NCBI RefSeq assembly: GCF_002261425.1
Contig: NZ_NEVJ01000003.1
Span: forward strand, 1,984,001-2,048,000
DNA length: 64,000 nt
Reading direction: 5' to 3'
From: Bordetella genomosp. 9
Lineage (GTDB): Bacteria; Pseudomonadota; Gammaproteobacteria; Burkholderiales; Burkholderiaceae_B
This document shows, piece by piece, positions 35,753 to 47,175 of this stretch. The first letter of the stretch is position 1, and the number at the start of each line of letters is the position of its first letter. Position numbers and translations under genes: made by a program. The notes under the pieces were generated by a model that worked only from the letters and a program-made list of their open reading frames with translations, made no database searches and was not told the DNA's origin.

Positions 35753-36022
35753 CTATTTGTGCAGCAGCCTGCGCATGGCCAGGCCGGCGGCCGCGCTGAT
35801 CACCAGCGTGAACATGATGGTGGCGATGGCCAGCATGGGCGCCTGGTCGGCGAAATCGCTGGTGAGCGTGAAAAACAATACCGCGGCGCCGTTCACGACG
35901 GCGATGACCGCGCACCCGGCAAGGGTGTTGCCGATACGGCCGGCGCGGGCGCAGAAAGCGCCGCCCAAAATGGCAATGGCCACCACGGTGGCCATTCCCC
36001 AGAACAGGTTTTCATAACCCAT
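35753..36022 (-). CDS. Hypothetical small membrane protein (89 aa)
   Basis: Starts MGYENLFWGMATVVAIAILG, with AAGGCGG upstream. Three hydrophobic segments (about 5-25, 32-52, 62-82) and a basic C-terminus (RRLLHK) indicate a small inner-membrane protein. No family recognised. Convergent with the ModA-like gene. A much longer in-frame opening extends upstream but crosses the next gene antiframe and is rejected. Confidence 0.7.
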   Translation of the reverse strand: MGYENLFWGMATVVAIAILGGAFCARAGRIGNTLAGCAVIAVVNGAAVLFFTLTSDFADQAPMLAIATIMFTLVISAAAGLAMRRLLHK

Positions 36023-36069
36023 CGCACCGCCGCCTTCGGTCGAAAAGCGGCAGTGTAGCGGGCAATCGC

Positions 36070-36312
36070 TCAGTTGCGCGAATACTCGGGTTCGCCGTTG
36101 TAGCGCACGCCGCGGATGCCTTGGAAAAGCTGGCGGCAGTTGCGCTCGGCTTCGTCCTGCGACGTGAAGATGGGGCCGCCGGCCATGGGCCAGCATTTCT
36201 CCGGTGCGTTCACGCCGACCTTGCGAGTCCACACCTGCACGCGGTATTTGCGATCTTCGTCCGCGGCCACCGCGCAACGCACCCGAAAGCCATTGACCAT
36301 ACGAGTTTCCAT
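36070..36312 (-). CDS. Hypothetical protein (80 aa)
   Basis: Begins METRMVNGFRVRCAVAADED; GGGAG lies nine bases upstream of the ATG. Soluble, with two cysteines (CWPMAGG, NCRQLF) and a mixed alpha/beta pattern. No family recognised; no signal peptide. It is 47 bp upstream of, and co-oriented with, the small membrane protein gene. Confidence 0.7.
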   Translation of the reverse strand: METRMVNGFRVRCAVAADEDRKYRVQVWTRKVGVNAPEKCWPMAGGPIFTSQDEAERNCRQLFQGIRGVRYNGEPEYSRN

Positions 36313-36741
36313 GTGAACTCCCTAGACTGTTTCGAGACGCCGGGATGGCATCCATTTGAGCGGCATTGTGCCGTGCGGAATAGGACGCCTTTATTGCGCC
36401 AAAGAAACCAAAAGCGATAAACATTTTCCGAGTACGAATGGGTTTCGCCCCGGGGGCGGTCGCCGGCGCCGGGCCGTCCGCCCCGGGTTTGTAAACAGGT
36501 GTTAAGCCCGTCGCACGCCACATGTAGAGCACAGGTGTTTCACCCAATTTCGCACCGGGCGTCACCCCCTTGAGGGGACAACCCAAAAATACCCAAATAC
36601 CCATATAAACACATACCCACGGCGACGATGTAGCGGTTTGTCGCCTTTTCATAAGACCAAACGAAGGTATCCAGGCGAGTTTTCCCCGAGAATAGAGTCG
36701 TCATTGATCCCGCTGCCACGGCAGCAAAGCGCAGGTACATC
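36313..36741. other. Intergenic region with hairpins upstream of the PXPV-repeat gene
   Basis: About 430 bp with no gene. Three plus-strand features are visible: a long GC stem (CCCGGGGGCGG with CCGCCCCGGG, about 36448-36488), CCCCTTGAGGGG (36566-36577), and GGCGAC...GTCGCC followed by TTTT (36621-36649). Between the last two is an A/C-rich stretch with repeated TACCCA (36586-36619). The final hairpin ends 93 bp before the PXPV start and looks like an attenuator or the end of a short transcript. Confidence 0.45.
36621..36649 (+). terminator. Terminator-like hairpin 5' of the PXPV gene
   Basis: A 6-bp stem GGCGAC/GTCGCC with a 13-nt loop, followed by TTTTC. Weak to moderate intrinsic terminator on the plus strand; no upstream plus-strand gene explains it. 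Confidence 0.5.
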
Positions 36742-37098
36742 ATGTTCAAACGTTGGATAGTTACTGGTCTGGGCGCCGCCGCATTGCTGGCCTCTGGCGT
36801 CGCGGCAGCTCGCGTGGACGTGGGTATTTCGATCGGCGTCCCACCGGTGGTCATCGGTGCTCCGGTCTATGCCGCACCGGCGCCGGTCTACGTGGCGCCT
36901 CCCGCGCCGGTCTACGTGGCCCCCCCCGCGCCGGTCTACGTCGCGCCGCCCCCGGTGGTGGTCGCGCCGCGCCCGGTGTACGTGGCGCCCCGTCCCTACT
37001 ACTACCCCCGCCCGTACTATCACGGCGGCCCCCGTTACTACCGTGAAGGCTGGCGCGGTGACCGCGGCCCCCACGGCGGTCCCGGACACCACCGCTAA
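36742..37098 (+). CDS. Exported PXPV-repeat protein
   Basis: 118 residues: signal peptide MFKRWIVTGLGAAALLASGV with cleavage near AAA, a short leader (RVDVGISIGVPPVVIG), then a proline/valine repeat block (APVYVAPPAPVYVAPP and variants, about 45-85) and a tyrosine/arginine/histidine/glycine-rich tail. Small secreted proteins of this kind are frequent in Burkholderiales and are annotated as PXPV repeat proteins; their function is unknown. The repeat is coded by 24-bp units rich in gcgccggtctacgtggc. It ends just before a bidirectional terminator. Confidence 0.85.
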   Translation: MFKRWIVTGLGAAALLASGVAAARVDVGISIGVPPVVIGAPVYAAPAPVYVAPPAPVYVAPPAPVYVAPPPVVVAPRPVYVAPRPYYYPRPYYHGGPRYYREGWRGDRGPHGGPGHHR

Positions 37099-37110
37099 TC
37101 GGTCCTAAAA

Positions 37111-37138
37111 AAATAAACCCGCCTAGGCGGGTTTATTT
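37111..37138. terminator. Bidirectional terminator between the PXPV gene and serS
   Basis: A perfect 28-bp palindrome with core AAACCCGCCTAGGCGGGTTT, A-rich on the left and T-rich on the right, so it forms a GC hairpin with a U tail on both transcripts. It serves the PXPV gene (+) and serS (-). Confidence 0.9.
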
Positions 37139-37159
37139 TCGAGGTCCGCAGTTGCCGGA

Positions 37160-39894
<2,735 letters not shown>

Positions 39895-40275
39895 GGGGGG
39901 AGGGAAGCGAAAGCGTAGGCGTATTACACCAGATATGGGGCCGGGCGCCGGCCCGAGCAAGCCCGCCTGCCAGGGCCGGACGCCTGGGTCCGACGCCTGG
40001 GTCCGACGCCTGGGTCCGACGCCTGGGCCGACGCCCGGGCCGACGCCCGGGCCGACGCCTGGGCCCGACGCCTGGGCGACGCCGGGCCGGCGCGAGAGCT
40101 GGCGCCGGTCCCGGCCGAGCGGCCGGCGTCGGGTGGCGCGGTGCCCGCGTGCACCGCCGCAGGCCGCCGCGCGTCCCGTACTGGGGAAAACCCGGCTGGC
40201 GCGCTGTAAATAATTTTCAGGATAATCACAAAAACCGGATTTCCCGGTAAAAATTTTCAGATTGCGACAGCCGCC
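39895..40275. other. Intergenic region between rarA and the deaminase gene
   Basis: About 380 bp between divergent genes. The rarA side is a GC-rich minisatellite (39979-40088). The deaminase side is AT-richer, with a direct repeat AATTTTCAG (40212-40220 and 40253-40261) flanking ACCGG-atttc-CCGGT (40234-40248), a possible regulator site for the deaminase gene. Confidence 0.5.
39979..40088. repeat. Minisatellite of nine 11- to 13-bp units
   Basis: Head-to-tail units of gacgcctgggtcc and shorter variants (three of 13 bp, then 12, 12, 12, 13, 11, 11). No spacers and no dyad, so not a CRISPR. It lies about 85 bp upstream of the rarA start. Confidence 0.9.
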
Positions 40276-41547
40276 ATGCCGGACTCCACGCCTTCCTACC
40301 CTCCCCTCGACCCCGCCGGCAAAGGCCTGGGCGCCTTCCCCGCCGGCTGTACGCCGGCCCAGGCGGCGGGCCTGGGCTGGAACCTGCTGGCCGAGGATGT
40401 CAGCCTGCCCGCCGCCGTCCTGTACGAATCGCGGATCCGCCACAACCTGGCGTGGATGCAGGAATTCATGCGCGCCTACCAGGTCCAGCTGGCGCCGCAC
40501 GGCAAGACGACGATGAGTCCCGCCCTGTTCCATCGGCAGCTGGAAGGCGGTGCCTGGGGGATCACCCTGGCGACGGCGCCGCAGGTGAATGCCGCCTACC
40601 GCCATGGCGTGCGGCGCATCCTGATGGCCAACCAGTTGGTGGGCCGCGCCAACATGGCATTGATCGCGGAACTGCTCCGCGACCCGGGTTTCGAATTCTG
40701 CTGCCTGGTCGATGACCCGGCCAATATCGCGCAACTGGGCAAGTACTTCGCCGAGCAGGGGCGCGTACTGCGGGTGCTGGTCGAATTGGGCGTGCCGGGC
40801 GGGCGTACCGGCGTGCGCGACGACGCGGCGTTGCAGCGCGTGACCGACGAAATCGCGCGCTGGCCCCAGTCGCTGGCGCTGGCGGGCATCGAGATTTACG
40901 AAGGCGTGCTGTCCGATGAAGGCAAGATACGCGACTTCCTGCGCCGCGCGGTCGATACGCTGCGCGGCCTGCAGGCCGCGGGCAAGCTGGCGCCCCAAGG
41001 CGCGGCCATCCTGACCGGCGCGGGGTCGGCCTGGTTCGACGTGGTGGCGCAGGAATTCTCCGGCCTGGACATCGGCCGGCCGCTGGACGTCGTGCTGCGG
41101 CCCGGCTGCTACCTGAGCCACGACGTGGGCATCTATCGCGGCGCGGCCGAACGGATCGGTCGGGAAAACGACGTCGCGCGGGGCATGGCGCCGGGACTGA
41201 TGCCGGCCCTGCAAGTGTGGGCCTATGTGCAATCGCTGCCCGAGCCGGGGCGCGCCATTATCGGCATGGGCAAGCGCGACGCGGCCTTCGATGCCGGCTT
41301 GCCGGTACCGGCGCGCCATTACCGGCCCGGCGCGGCCGCGCCCACCGCTGTGACGGCCGGCTGGGAAGTCACCGCGATGATGGACCAGCACGCCTTCATG
41401 CGCATCGCCGACGGCGACGACATCCAGGTGGGCGACATGATCGGCTTCGATATTTCGCATCCTTGCCTGACTTTCGACAAATGGAAGCAGGTGCTGCTGG
41501 TGGACGACGACTACCGGGTCGTCGATGTCGCGCAGACATTCTTCTAA
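40276..41547 (+). CDS. D-serine deaminase-like PLP enzyme (DSD1/alanine racemase N-terminal fold)
   Basis: 423 residues. PLP enzyme with an N-terminal TIM barrel: PAAVLYESRIRHNLAWMQEFMRAYQVQLAPHGKTTMSP contains the PLP lysine (APHGKT). Barrel continues through GVRRILMANQLVGRANM, LVELGVPGGRTGVRD, GIEIYEGVL and LTGAGSAWFDVV. The C-terminal metal site typical of the DSD family is seen in MDQHAFMRI and DISHPCLTFDKWKQVLLVD (His and Cys ligands). Likely deaminates D-serine or another D-amino acid to a keto acid. It heads a run with a Dpp-type importer, D-aminoacylase and RidA, all consistent with D-amino-acid use. Confidence 0.92.
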   Translation: MPDSTPSYPPLDPAGKGLGAFPAGCTPAQAAGLGWNLLAEDVSLPAAVLYESRIRHNLAWMQEFMRAYQVQLAPHGKTTMSPALFHRQLEGGAWGITLATAPQVNAAYRHGVRRILMANQLVGRANMALIAELLRDPGFEFCCLVDDPANIAQLGKYFAEQGRVLRVLVELGVPGGRTGVRDDAALQRVTDEIARWPQSLALAGIEIYEGVLSDEGKIRDFLRRAVDTLRGLQAAGKLAPQGAAILTGAGSAWFDVVAQEFSGLDIGRPLDVVLRPGCYLSHDVGIYRGAAERIGRENDVARGMAPGLMPALQVWAYVQSLPEPGRAIIGMGKRDAAFDAGLPVPARHYRPGAAAPTAVTAGWEVTAMMDQHAFMRIADGDDIQVGDMIGFDISHPCLTFDKWKQVLLVDDDYRVVDVAQTFF

Positions 41548-41696
41548 CGATCCCGAGCCGATATCGCACCCGCCGTTTGCAACCCGAACCCGGCCCGGCC
41601 CGCGGCCCCGATGCCCGCGCGGCCGGCCCCGACCTCTTACCGAAGTAGCAGTTCCGTCCGGCGGCGACTCCGCCTAGAACTTCTGGAGCACACTCG

Positions 41697-43253
41697 ATGA
41701 ACGCAATGGTCTCCCGTCGCCGCGACGGGTTGAAAACGCTGCTGCTGGCCGCCGCGCTGGGCGTGGCGGCCCTGGGCGCGCCCGCGCATGCGGCGCCCGT
41801 CAAGGGCGGCACGATTTCCGTCGCCACCATCGGCGAACCGCCCACCCTGGACCCCATGGCCAGCACGGCGGACCTGGTCGGCATCATCAGCCAGCACATC
41901 TACGAAACGCTGTACACCTTCGACGCCAAGTGGAACGTGACGCCGCTGCTGGCGCAGGCGCTGCCCACCGTCAGCGCCGACGGCCTGACGGTGGCCATCC
42001 CCATCCGCACCGACGTCAGCTTCCATGACGGCAGCAAGATGACCGTCGACGACGTGATCGCCTCGCTGCAGCGCTGGACCACGACGGCGTCGCGCGGCAA
42101 GGCGACCGCGCCGCTGATCAAGGCCATCGAAGCGGCCGACGACCACACGGTGCGCATCACGCTGACCCAGCCCTACGCCCCGCTGACGGCCCTGCTGGCC
42201 ATGAACAATGCCGCCGCGGCCATCATGCCCAAGAGCAAGATCGCGCCCACCATCACCGAATACATCGGCACCGGTCCCTATATGGTGAAAGCGCGCGTGC
42301 CCGACCAATACCTGCAGCTGGTGCGCTTCCCCGGCTACAAGTCGCGCGGCGGCCAGCCGGACGGCTATGGCGGCGCGCGCGAGCAGAACCTGGACGAAAT
42401 CCGCTTCGTGCCGGTGCCCAACGCCAATACGCGGCTGGAAAGCGCCGTGGCCGGCCAGTACGACTACGTCGACTCCATCGCCGTGGAATCGGCCGGCAAG
42501 CTGAAGTCCGGACAATCGCAGGCCGTGCTGCTCAAGCCCTTCGGCTGGCCGCGCCTGGTGTTGAACACCAAGCAGGGCATCATGTCCAACCTCAAGATGC
42601 GCCAGGCCGTGCAGATGGCGCTGAACGAGGAAGACATGCTGGCCGCCGCCTTCGGCAGCACCGACTACTACACGGTGGACGGCGCCATGTATCCCAAGGG
42701 CTATCCCTGGTACACCGATCGCGGCACCCAGGCCTACAACAAGGGCGATGCCGAAGGCGCCAAGAAGCTGATCGCCGCCGCCGGCATCCCCGACCGCACC
42801 ATCCGCATCCTGACCAGCCAGCAGTACGAATTCCACTACAAGATGGCGCTGGTCGCCGCCGAGTACCTGAAGCAGGCCGGCTTCAAGGTGGATATGCAGG
42901 TGGTCGACTGGGCCACGCTCACGCAGCGCCGCCAGGACCCCGCCCTGTGGGATATCTTCATCACGCACAGCCCCTTCCTGCCGGAGCCCGCGCTGATCGA
43001 CTTCCCGTCGAAGAACTCCCCGGGATGGTGGGACACGCCGCGCCGCAACCAGGTGCTGGACGCCTTCAACCGCGCGACGTCGCAGGACGAACGCGTGAAG
43101 CTGTGGGGCGACGTGCAGCAGGCGATTTTCGATGAAGTGCCCTTCATCAAGGTCGGCGACTTCAATGCGGTGGCCGCGAAATCCCCTGCCCTGCAAGGCG
43201 TGACGCCGGCCCCCTGGCCCTACTTCTGGAACGCCTGGAAGGCACCGAAGTAA
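41697..43253 (+). CDS. ABC transporter substrate-binding protein, DppA/OppA type
   Basis: Periplasmic peptide receptor, 518 residues, start after CTGGAGCACACTCG. Signal peptide MNAMVSRRRDGLKTLLLAAA with cleavage near AHA. SBP_bac_5 marks: KGGTISVATIGEPPTLDPMASTADLVGIISQHIYETLYTFDAKWNVTPLLAQALPTVSADG, IPIRTDVSFHDGSKMTVDDVIASLQRW, YIGTGPYMVKARVPDQYLQLVRFPGY, NTKQGIMSNLKMRQAVQMALNEEDML. First of five import genes (41697-47119). In the D-amino-acid context its ligand may be D-containing or N-acylated peptides. Confidence 0.96.
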   Translation: MNAMVSRRRDGLKTLLLAAALGVAALGAPAHAAPVKGGTISVATIGEPPTLDPMASTADLVGIISQHIYETLYTFDAKWNVTPLLAQALPTVSADGLTVAIPIRTDVSFHDGSKMTVDDVIASLQRWTTTASRGKATAPLIKAIEAADDHTVRITLTQPYAPLTALLAMNNAAAAIMPKSKIAPTITEYIGTGPYMVKARVPDQYLQLVRFPGYKSRGGQPDGYGGAREQNLDEIRFVPVPNANTRLESAVAGQYDYVDSIAVESAGKLKSGQSQAVLLKPFGWPRLVLNTKQGIMSNLKMRQAVQMALNEEDMLAAAFGSTDYYTVDGAMYPKGYPWYTDRGTQAYNKGDAEGAKKLIAAAGIPDRTIRILTSQQYEFHYKMALVAAEYLKQAGFKVDMQVVDWATLTQRRQDPALWDIFITHSPFLPEPALIDFPSKNSPGWWDTPRRNQVLDAFNRATSQDERVKLWGDVQQAIFDEVPFIKVGDFNAVAAKSPALQGVTPAPWPYFWNAWKAPK

Positions 43254-43272
43254 GCCGCGCCGAGGATTGCCT

Positions 43273-44214
43273 GTGTTGTCCTATCTTTTCAACCGCCTGC
43301 TCGGCCTGGTCGCCGTGATGTTCCTGGTGGCCACGATCGTCTTCGTGATCATCCGGGTCACCCCCGGCGATCCGGCCGCGGTGATGCTCGGACCGGAAGC
43401 CAGCCAGCAGGATATCGCCGCCCTGCGCATCCGGCTGGGCCTGGACCAGCCGCTGCCGGTGCAGTACGTGACCTGGCTGGGCCAGCTGGCGCGCGGCGAC
43501 CTGGGCCAGTCGATTTTCCTGAACAAGCCGGTGCTGTCGGCCCTGGCCGACCGCGCCGAGCCGACGTTCTGGCTTACGCTGATGTCGCTGATCATCGCCA
43601 CCGTGATCGCGCTGCCGGTGGGGATCCTGTCCGCCGTCAAACGCGGGACCACGCTGGACCAGTCGGTGCTGAGTTTTTCCATGTTCACATCCAGCGTGCC
43701 CAGCTTCTGGCTGGGGTTGCTGCTGATGCAGGTGTTCGCGGTGAAACTGGGCTGGCTGCCGGTGTCGGGCTATGGCGGCCCGGATGCGTCCTTCGGCACG
43801 CGATTGAGCCATCTGATCCTGCCGGCGGTCGTGCTGGGCCTGGTCAATTCGGCGCTGATCACGCGCTTCATCCGCGCCAGCATGCTGGACGTGCTGCGTG
43901 ACGACTACGTGCGCACCGCGCGGGCCAAGGGCCTGCCCGAACGCAAGGTCATCATCAAGCACGCGGTGCGCAATGCCCTGATCCCGATCCTGACCGTGCT
44001 GGGCCTGACCACGGCGCTGCTGGTCAGCGGCGCCGTGGTGACGGAAACCGTGTTCGGCCTGCCCGGCGTCGGCAGCCTGGTGGTCTCGGCGGTCCTGCGC
44101 CGCGACTATCCGGTGATACAGGGCGCCTTGCTGGTGGTGGCCGCGATCTACGTGCTGATCAATCTTCTCATCGACCTGCTCTATCTGGCGGTCGATCCGC
44201 GGGTACGCTACTGA
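43273..44214 (+). CDS. ABC transporter permease, DppB type
   Basis: 313 residues, six membrane helices. MLSYLFNRLLGLVAVMFLVATIVFVIIRVTPGDPAAVMLGPEASQQDIAALRIRLGLDQPLPVQYVTWL is the classic DppB/OppB start; the EAA loop reads DDYVRTARAKGLPERKVIIKHAVRNALIPILTVLGL. The GTG at 43273 is preferred because GAGGA lies six bases before it; a TTG two codons earlier abuts that site. Its stop overlaps the next start by one base (TGATG). Confidence 0.95.
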   Translation: MLSYLFNRLLGLVAVMFLVATIVFVIIRVTPGDPAAVMLGPEASQQDIAALRIRLGLDQPLPVQYVTWLGQLARGDLGQSIFLNKPVLSALADRAEPTFWLTLMSLIIATVIALPVGILSAVKRGTTLDQSVLSFSMFTSSVPSFWLGLLLMQVFAVKLGWLPVSGYGGPDASFGTRLSHLILPAVVLGLVNSALITRFIRASMLDVLRDDYVRTARAKGLPERKVIIKHAVRNALIPILTVLGLTTALLVSGAVVTETVFGLPGVGSLVVSAVLRRDYPVIQGALLVVAAIYVLINLLIDLLYLAVDPRVRY

Positions 44215-45083
44215 TGTCCATGGTCCTTTCCTCGCATGCTGGCGGCGAACGCTGGCAGGTCCTGCGCCTGCTGGTCTCGCGCAAGACCGTGCTGCTGAGC
44301 CTGATCGTGCTGGTCGTGCTGGTCGGCGCGGCGCTGCTGGCGCCCCTGATCAGCCCCTACGACCCCTACAAGCTGTCGATCATCAACCGGCTCAAGCCGC
44401 CCAGCGGCGCGCACTGGTTCGGCACCGACGATTTCGGCCGCGACGTCTTCAGCCGGGTGGTCTATGGCGGACGGCTGTCGCTGACGGTGGGATTCGCGGT
44501 GGTGATACTGTCCAGCGTGCTGGGCATCGCGCTGGGGCTGATCGCCGGTTTCTTCCGCGGCGCCGACAAGTTCGTGTCGCGGCTGATCGACGCGATGATG
44601 GCGTTCCCCGACATCCTGCTGGCCATTTCGCTGGTGGCGGCGCTGGGACCATCGGTGATCAACGTGGTGATCGCGCTGGGCATCGTCTACACGCCGCGAC
44701 TGGCGCGCATCGTGCGGGCGTCCACCCTGGTGATCCGCGAGCTGCCCTTCGTGGAAGCCGCGCGCGCCCTGGGCGTGCCGACGCGCCGCATCGTCGCCGT
44801 GCACGTGCTGCGCAACCTGGTGTCGCCCATCCTGGTGCAGGGCACGTTCATCTTCGCCTACGCCATCCTGGCCGAGGCGGGCCTGTCTTTCCTGGGGGTG
44901 GGCGTGTCGCCCGACATACCGACCTGGGGCACGATGATCAACGCCGGCCAGCAGTACATGGGCTCGGCCGACTGGATCATGATTTTTCCGGGCATCGCCA
45001 TCGTGCTGTCGGTGCTGTCCCTGCAATTGGTGGGCGATGGTCTGCGCGATGTGCTGGACCCTCGCCTGCGCAAGGAGTTGTGA
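44214..45083 (+). CDS. ABC transporter permease, DppC type
   Basis: 289 residues, N-terminal helix plus the permease core. Marks: APLISPYDPYKLSIINRLKPPSGAHWFGTDDFGRDVFSRVVYGGRLSLTVGF, DAMMAFPDILLAISLVAALGPSVINVVIALGIVYTPRLARIVRASTLVIRELPFVEAARALGVPTRRIVAVHVLRN (EAA loop) and LSFLGVGVSPDIPTWGTMINAGQQYM. Co-translated with the DppB-type gene. Confidence 0.96.
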   Translation: MSMVLSSHAGGERWQVLRLLVSRKTVLLSLIVLVVLVGAALLAPLISPYDPYKLSIINRLKPPSGAHWFGTDDFGRDVFSRVVYGGRLSLTVGFAVVILSSVLGIALGLIAGFFRGADKFVSRLIDAMMAFPDILLAISLVAALGPSVINVVIALGIVYTPRLARIVRASTLVIRELPFVEAARALGVPTRRIVAVHVLRNLVSPILVQGTFIFAYAILAEAGLSFLGVGVSPDIPTWGTMINAGQQYMGSADWIMIFPGIAIVLSVLSLQLVGDGLRDVLDPRLRKEL

Positions 45084-45086
45084 GCG

Positions 45087-46094
45087 ATGACGGCAAGCAG
45101 ACGCGACGTCGTTCTTTCGGTGGAAGGACTCAAGACCTGGTTTCACAGCCGCGACGGTATCGCCAAATCGGTGGACGGCGTGACCTTCGACCTGGCGCGC
45201 GGCGAAACACTGGCCATCGTCGGCGAATCCGGGTCGGGAAAATCGGTGACCAGCCTGTCCATCATGGGCTTGCTGCCCAAGCCTGCCGGACGTATCGAGG
45301 CCGGCCACATCCGCTTCCGTGACCGCGCCGGCGTCGAGCATGACCTGGCCTCGGCATCGGCGGCGCGCATGCAGGATATCCGCGGCAAGGAGATCGCCAT
45401 GATCTTCCAGGAGCCGATGACCAGCCTGAATCCGCTGTACACGGTGGGCGACCAGATCGCCGAAGCCGTGCTCCAGCACGAAGGCGGCTCGCGCGCCGCG
45501 GCCCTGCGGCGCGCCCGCGAAATGCTGGAACGCGTGGAAATCCCCGCCGCCGAGCGTCGCATCGGCGAGTACCCGCACCAGATGTCGGGCGGCATGCGGC
45601 AGCGCGTGATGATCGCGCTGGCGCTGGCCTGCAACCCGTCGGTACTGATCGCCGACGAGCCCACCACGGCGCTGGACGTGACGGTGCAGGCGCAGATCCT
45701 GGACCTGCTGCGGCGCCTGCAGGCGGAGCTGGGCATGAGCATCCTGTTCATCACGCACAACCTGGGGGTGGTGGCCGAGATCGCCCACCGCGTCGCGGTG
45801 ATGTACGCCGGCCGCGTGGTCGAGGACGCCGATGTCTACGACCTGTTCGAGCGGCCCAGCCATCCCTATACGCGCGGGCTGCTGTCGTGCATACCGACCG
45901 ACGCGCTGCTGGCCAGCGGCGAACGCCTGCGCGCGATCCCCGGCAACGTCCCCAGCGTGCTGGCCCTGCCCGCCGGCTGCACCTACGCGCCGCGCTGCGA
46001 GCTGGCCAGCGAGGCCTGCACCCGCGCGGTGCCCGACCTGACCGACGTGCGCGGCGGCCACCGCGCGCGCTGCATCAAAGTGACCCCCGCATGA
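45087..46094 (+). CDS. ABC transporter ATP-binding protein, DppD type
   Basis: 335 residues. Walker [22 protein letters not shown]-loop [19 protein letters not shown], signature [17 protein letters not shown], Walker [19 protein letters not shown]-loop [10 protein letters not shown]. The C-terminal oligopeptide-transporter cysteine motif is present ([25 protein letters not shown]), a probable FeS or metal site. Starts 3 bp after the DppC-type stop and ends overlapping the next gene by 4 bp. Confidence 0.96.
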   Translation: MTASRRDVVLSVEGLKTWFHSRDGIAKSVDGVTFDLARGETLAIVGESGSGKSVTSLSIMGLLPKPAGRIEAGHIRFRDRAGVEHDLASASAARMQDIRGKEIAMIFQEPMTSLNPLYTVGDQIAEAVLQHEGGSRAAALRRAREMLERVEIPAAERRIGEYPHQMSGGMRQRVMIALALACNPSVLIADEPTTALDVTVQAQILDLLRRLQAELGMSILFITHNLGVVAEIAHRVAVMYAGRVVEDADVYDLFERPSHPYTRGLLSCIPTDALLASGERLRAIPGNVPSVLALPAGCTYAPRCELASEACTRAVPDLTDVRGGHRARCIKVTPA

Positions 46095-47119
46095 TGGACG
46101 CCATGACCGACGCCCCGCCCCTGGCCGCCGCCGGCAACGCCGCGCCGGCGCGCGACGCCAGCCCCCTGCTCAGCGTGCAGGACCTGCGCGTGCATTTCCC
46201 GACCTCGTCGCGCCGCGGCGCGCCCGTCGTCAAGGCGGTCGACGGCGTCAGCTTCGACGTGCGCCGCAATTCCATCGTCGGCCTGGTCGGCGAATCCGGC
46301 TCCGGCAAGACGACGACCGGGCGCGCCCTGCTGCGCCTGGTACCCGCCAGCGGCGGCAAGGTGCTGTTCGACGGCGCCGACCTGAGCCGCCTGGGCGAAG
46401 CCGCCATGCTGCCCTGGCGCCGCCGCATGCAGATCGTCTTCCAGGATCCGTACGCCAGCCTGAATCCGCGCATGACCGTGGCGGAGATCCTCGGCGAAGC
46501 CCTGGACACCCACAAGCTGGCGCGCGACCGCCGCCATGAACGCATCGCCGAACTGCTCACGCGCGTCGGTTTGAACGCCGACCACGCCCGCCGCTATCCC
46601 CACGAGTTTTCCGGCGGGCAGCGCCAACGCATCGGCATCGCGCGCGCGCTGGCGGTCGAGCCCGACTTCATCGTCGCCGACGAACCGGTGTCGGCCCTGG
46701 ACGTGTCCGTGCAGGCGCAGGTATTGAACCTGCTACAGGATCTGCAGCGCGACCTGGGCCTGGCCATGCTGTTCGTCGCCCACGACCTGGCGGTGGTGAA
46801 TTACCTGTGCGACGAAGTGGTGGTGATGTACCTGGGCCGGGTCATGGAAAGCGGGCCCACGCGGCGCGTCTATGCCGCGCCGCGGCACCCGTATACTCGC
46901 GCCCTGCTGTCCGCCGCTCCGGTGCCCGACCCGCGCGCCCCGCGCAACCGCATCCTGTTGAAGGGGGACATCCCCAGCCCCATGGATCCGCCTTCGGGCT
47001 GCGTCTTCCGCACGCGCTGCCCGCACGCCATCGACGCCTGTGCGCGCACCGTGCCGGCGCAGCAGCCTGTCGGCGAAGGCCAATGGGTGGCCTGCCTGCG
47101 GGCGGACGAGCTGGCTTGA
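46091..47119 (+). CDS. ABC transporter ATP-binding protein, DppF type
   Basis: 342 residues; ATG at 46091 overlaps the DppD-type stop (ATGA). Walker [22 protein letters not shown]-loop [19 protein letters not shown], signature [17 protein letters not shown], Walker [27 protein letters not shown]-loop FVAHDLAVV, and the C-terminal [26 protein letters not shown]. Second ATPase of the heterodimer. Confidence 0.96.
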   Translation: MMDAMTDAPPLAAAGNAAPARDASPLLSVQDLRVHFPTSSRRGAPVVKAVDGVSFDVRRNSIVGLVGESGSGKTTTGRALLRLVPASGGKVLFDGADLSRLGEAAMLPWRRRMQIVFQDPYASLNPRMTVAEILGEALDTHKLARDRRHERIAELLTRVGLNADHARRYPHEFSGGQRQRIGIARALAVEPDFIVADEPVSALDVSVQAQVLNLLQDLQRDLGLAMLFVAHDLAVVNYLCDEVVVMYLGRVMESGPTRRVYAAPRHPYTRALLSAAPVPDPRAPRNRILLKGDIPSPMDPPSGCVFRTRCPHAIDACARTVPAQQPVGEGQWVACLRADELA

Positions 47120-47175
47120 AAACGACACCGACCGGCCCCGCGACCCGACCCGCTTCCCCGTTTGCAGAACCCGCC

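Noticed and set aside
35753..36652. A 299-codon minus-strand frame containing the small membrane protein
   Set aside because: The upstream two thirds overlaps the 80-residue gene in another frame and a hairpin-rich noncoding region; only the last 89 codons have a good start and protein-like hydrophobicity.
39979..40088. Possible CRISPR array
   Set aside because: The units are 11-13 bp, directly adjacent, with no spacers or dyad; it is a minisatellite.
39895..41460. In-frame extension of rarA to 968 codons
   Set aside because: The extra part crosses the minisatellite and runs antisense to the deaminase gene; RarA homology starts at [10 protein letters not shown] (39894).
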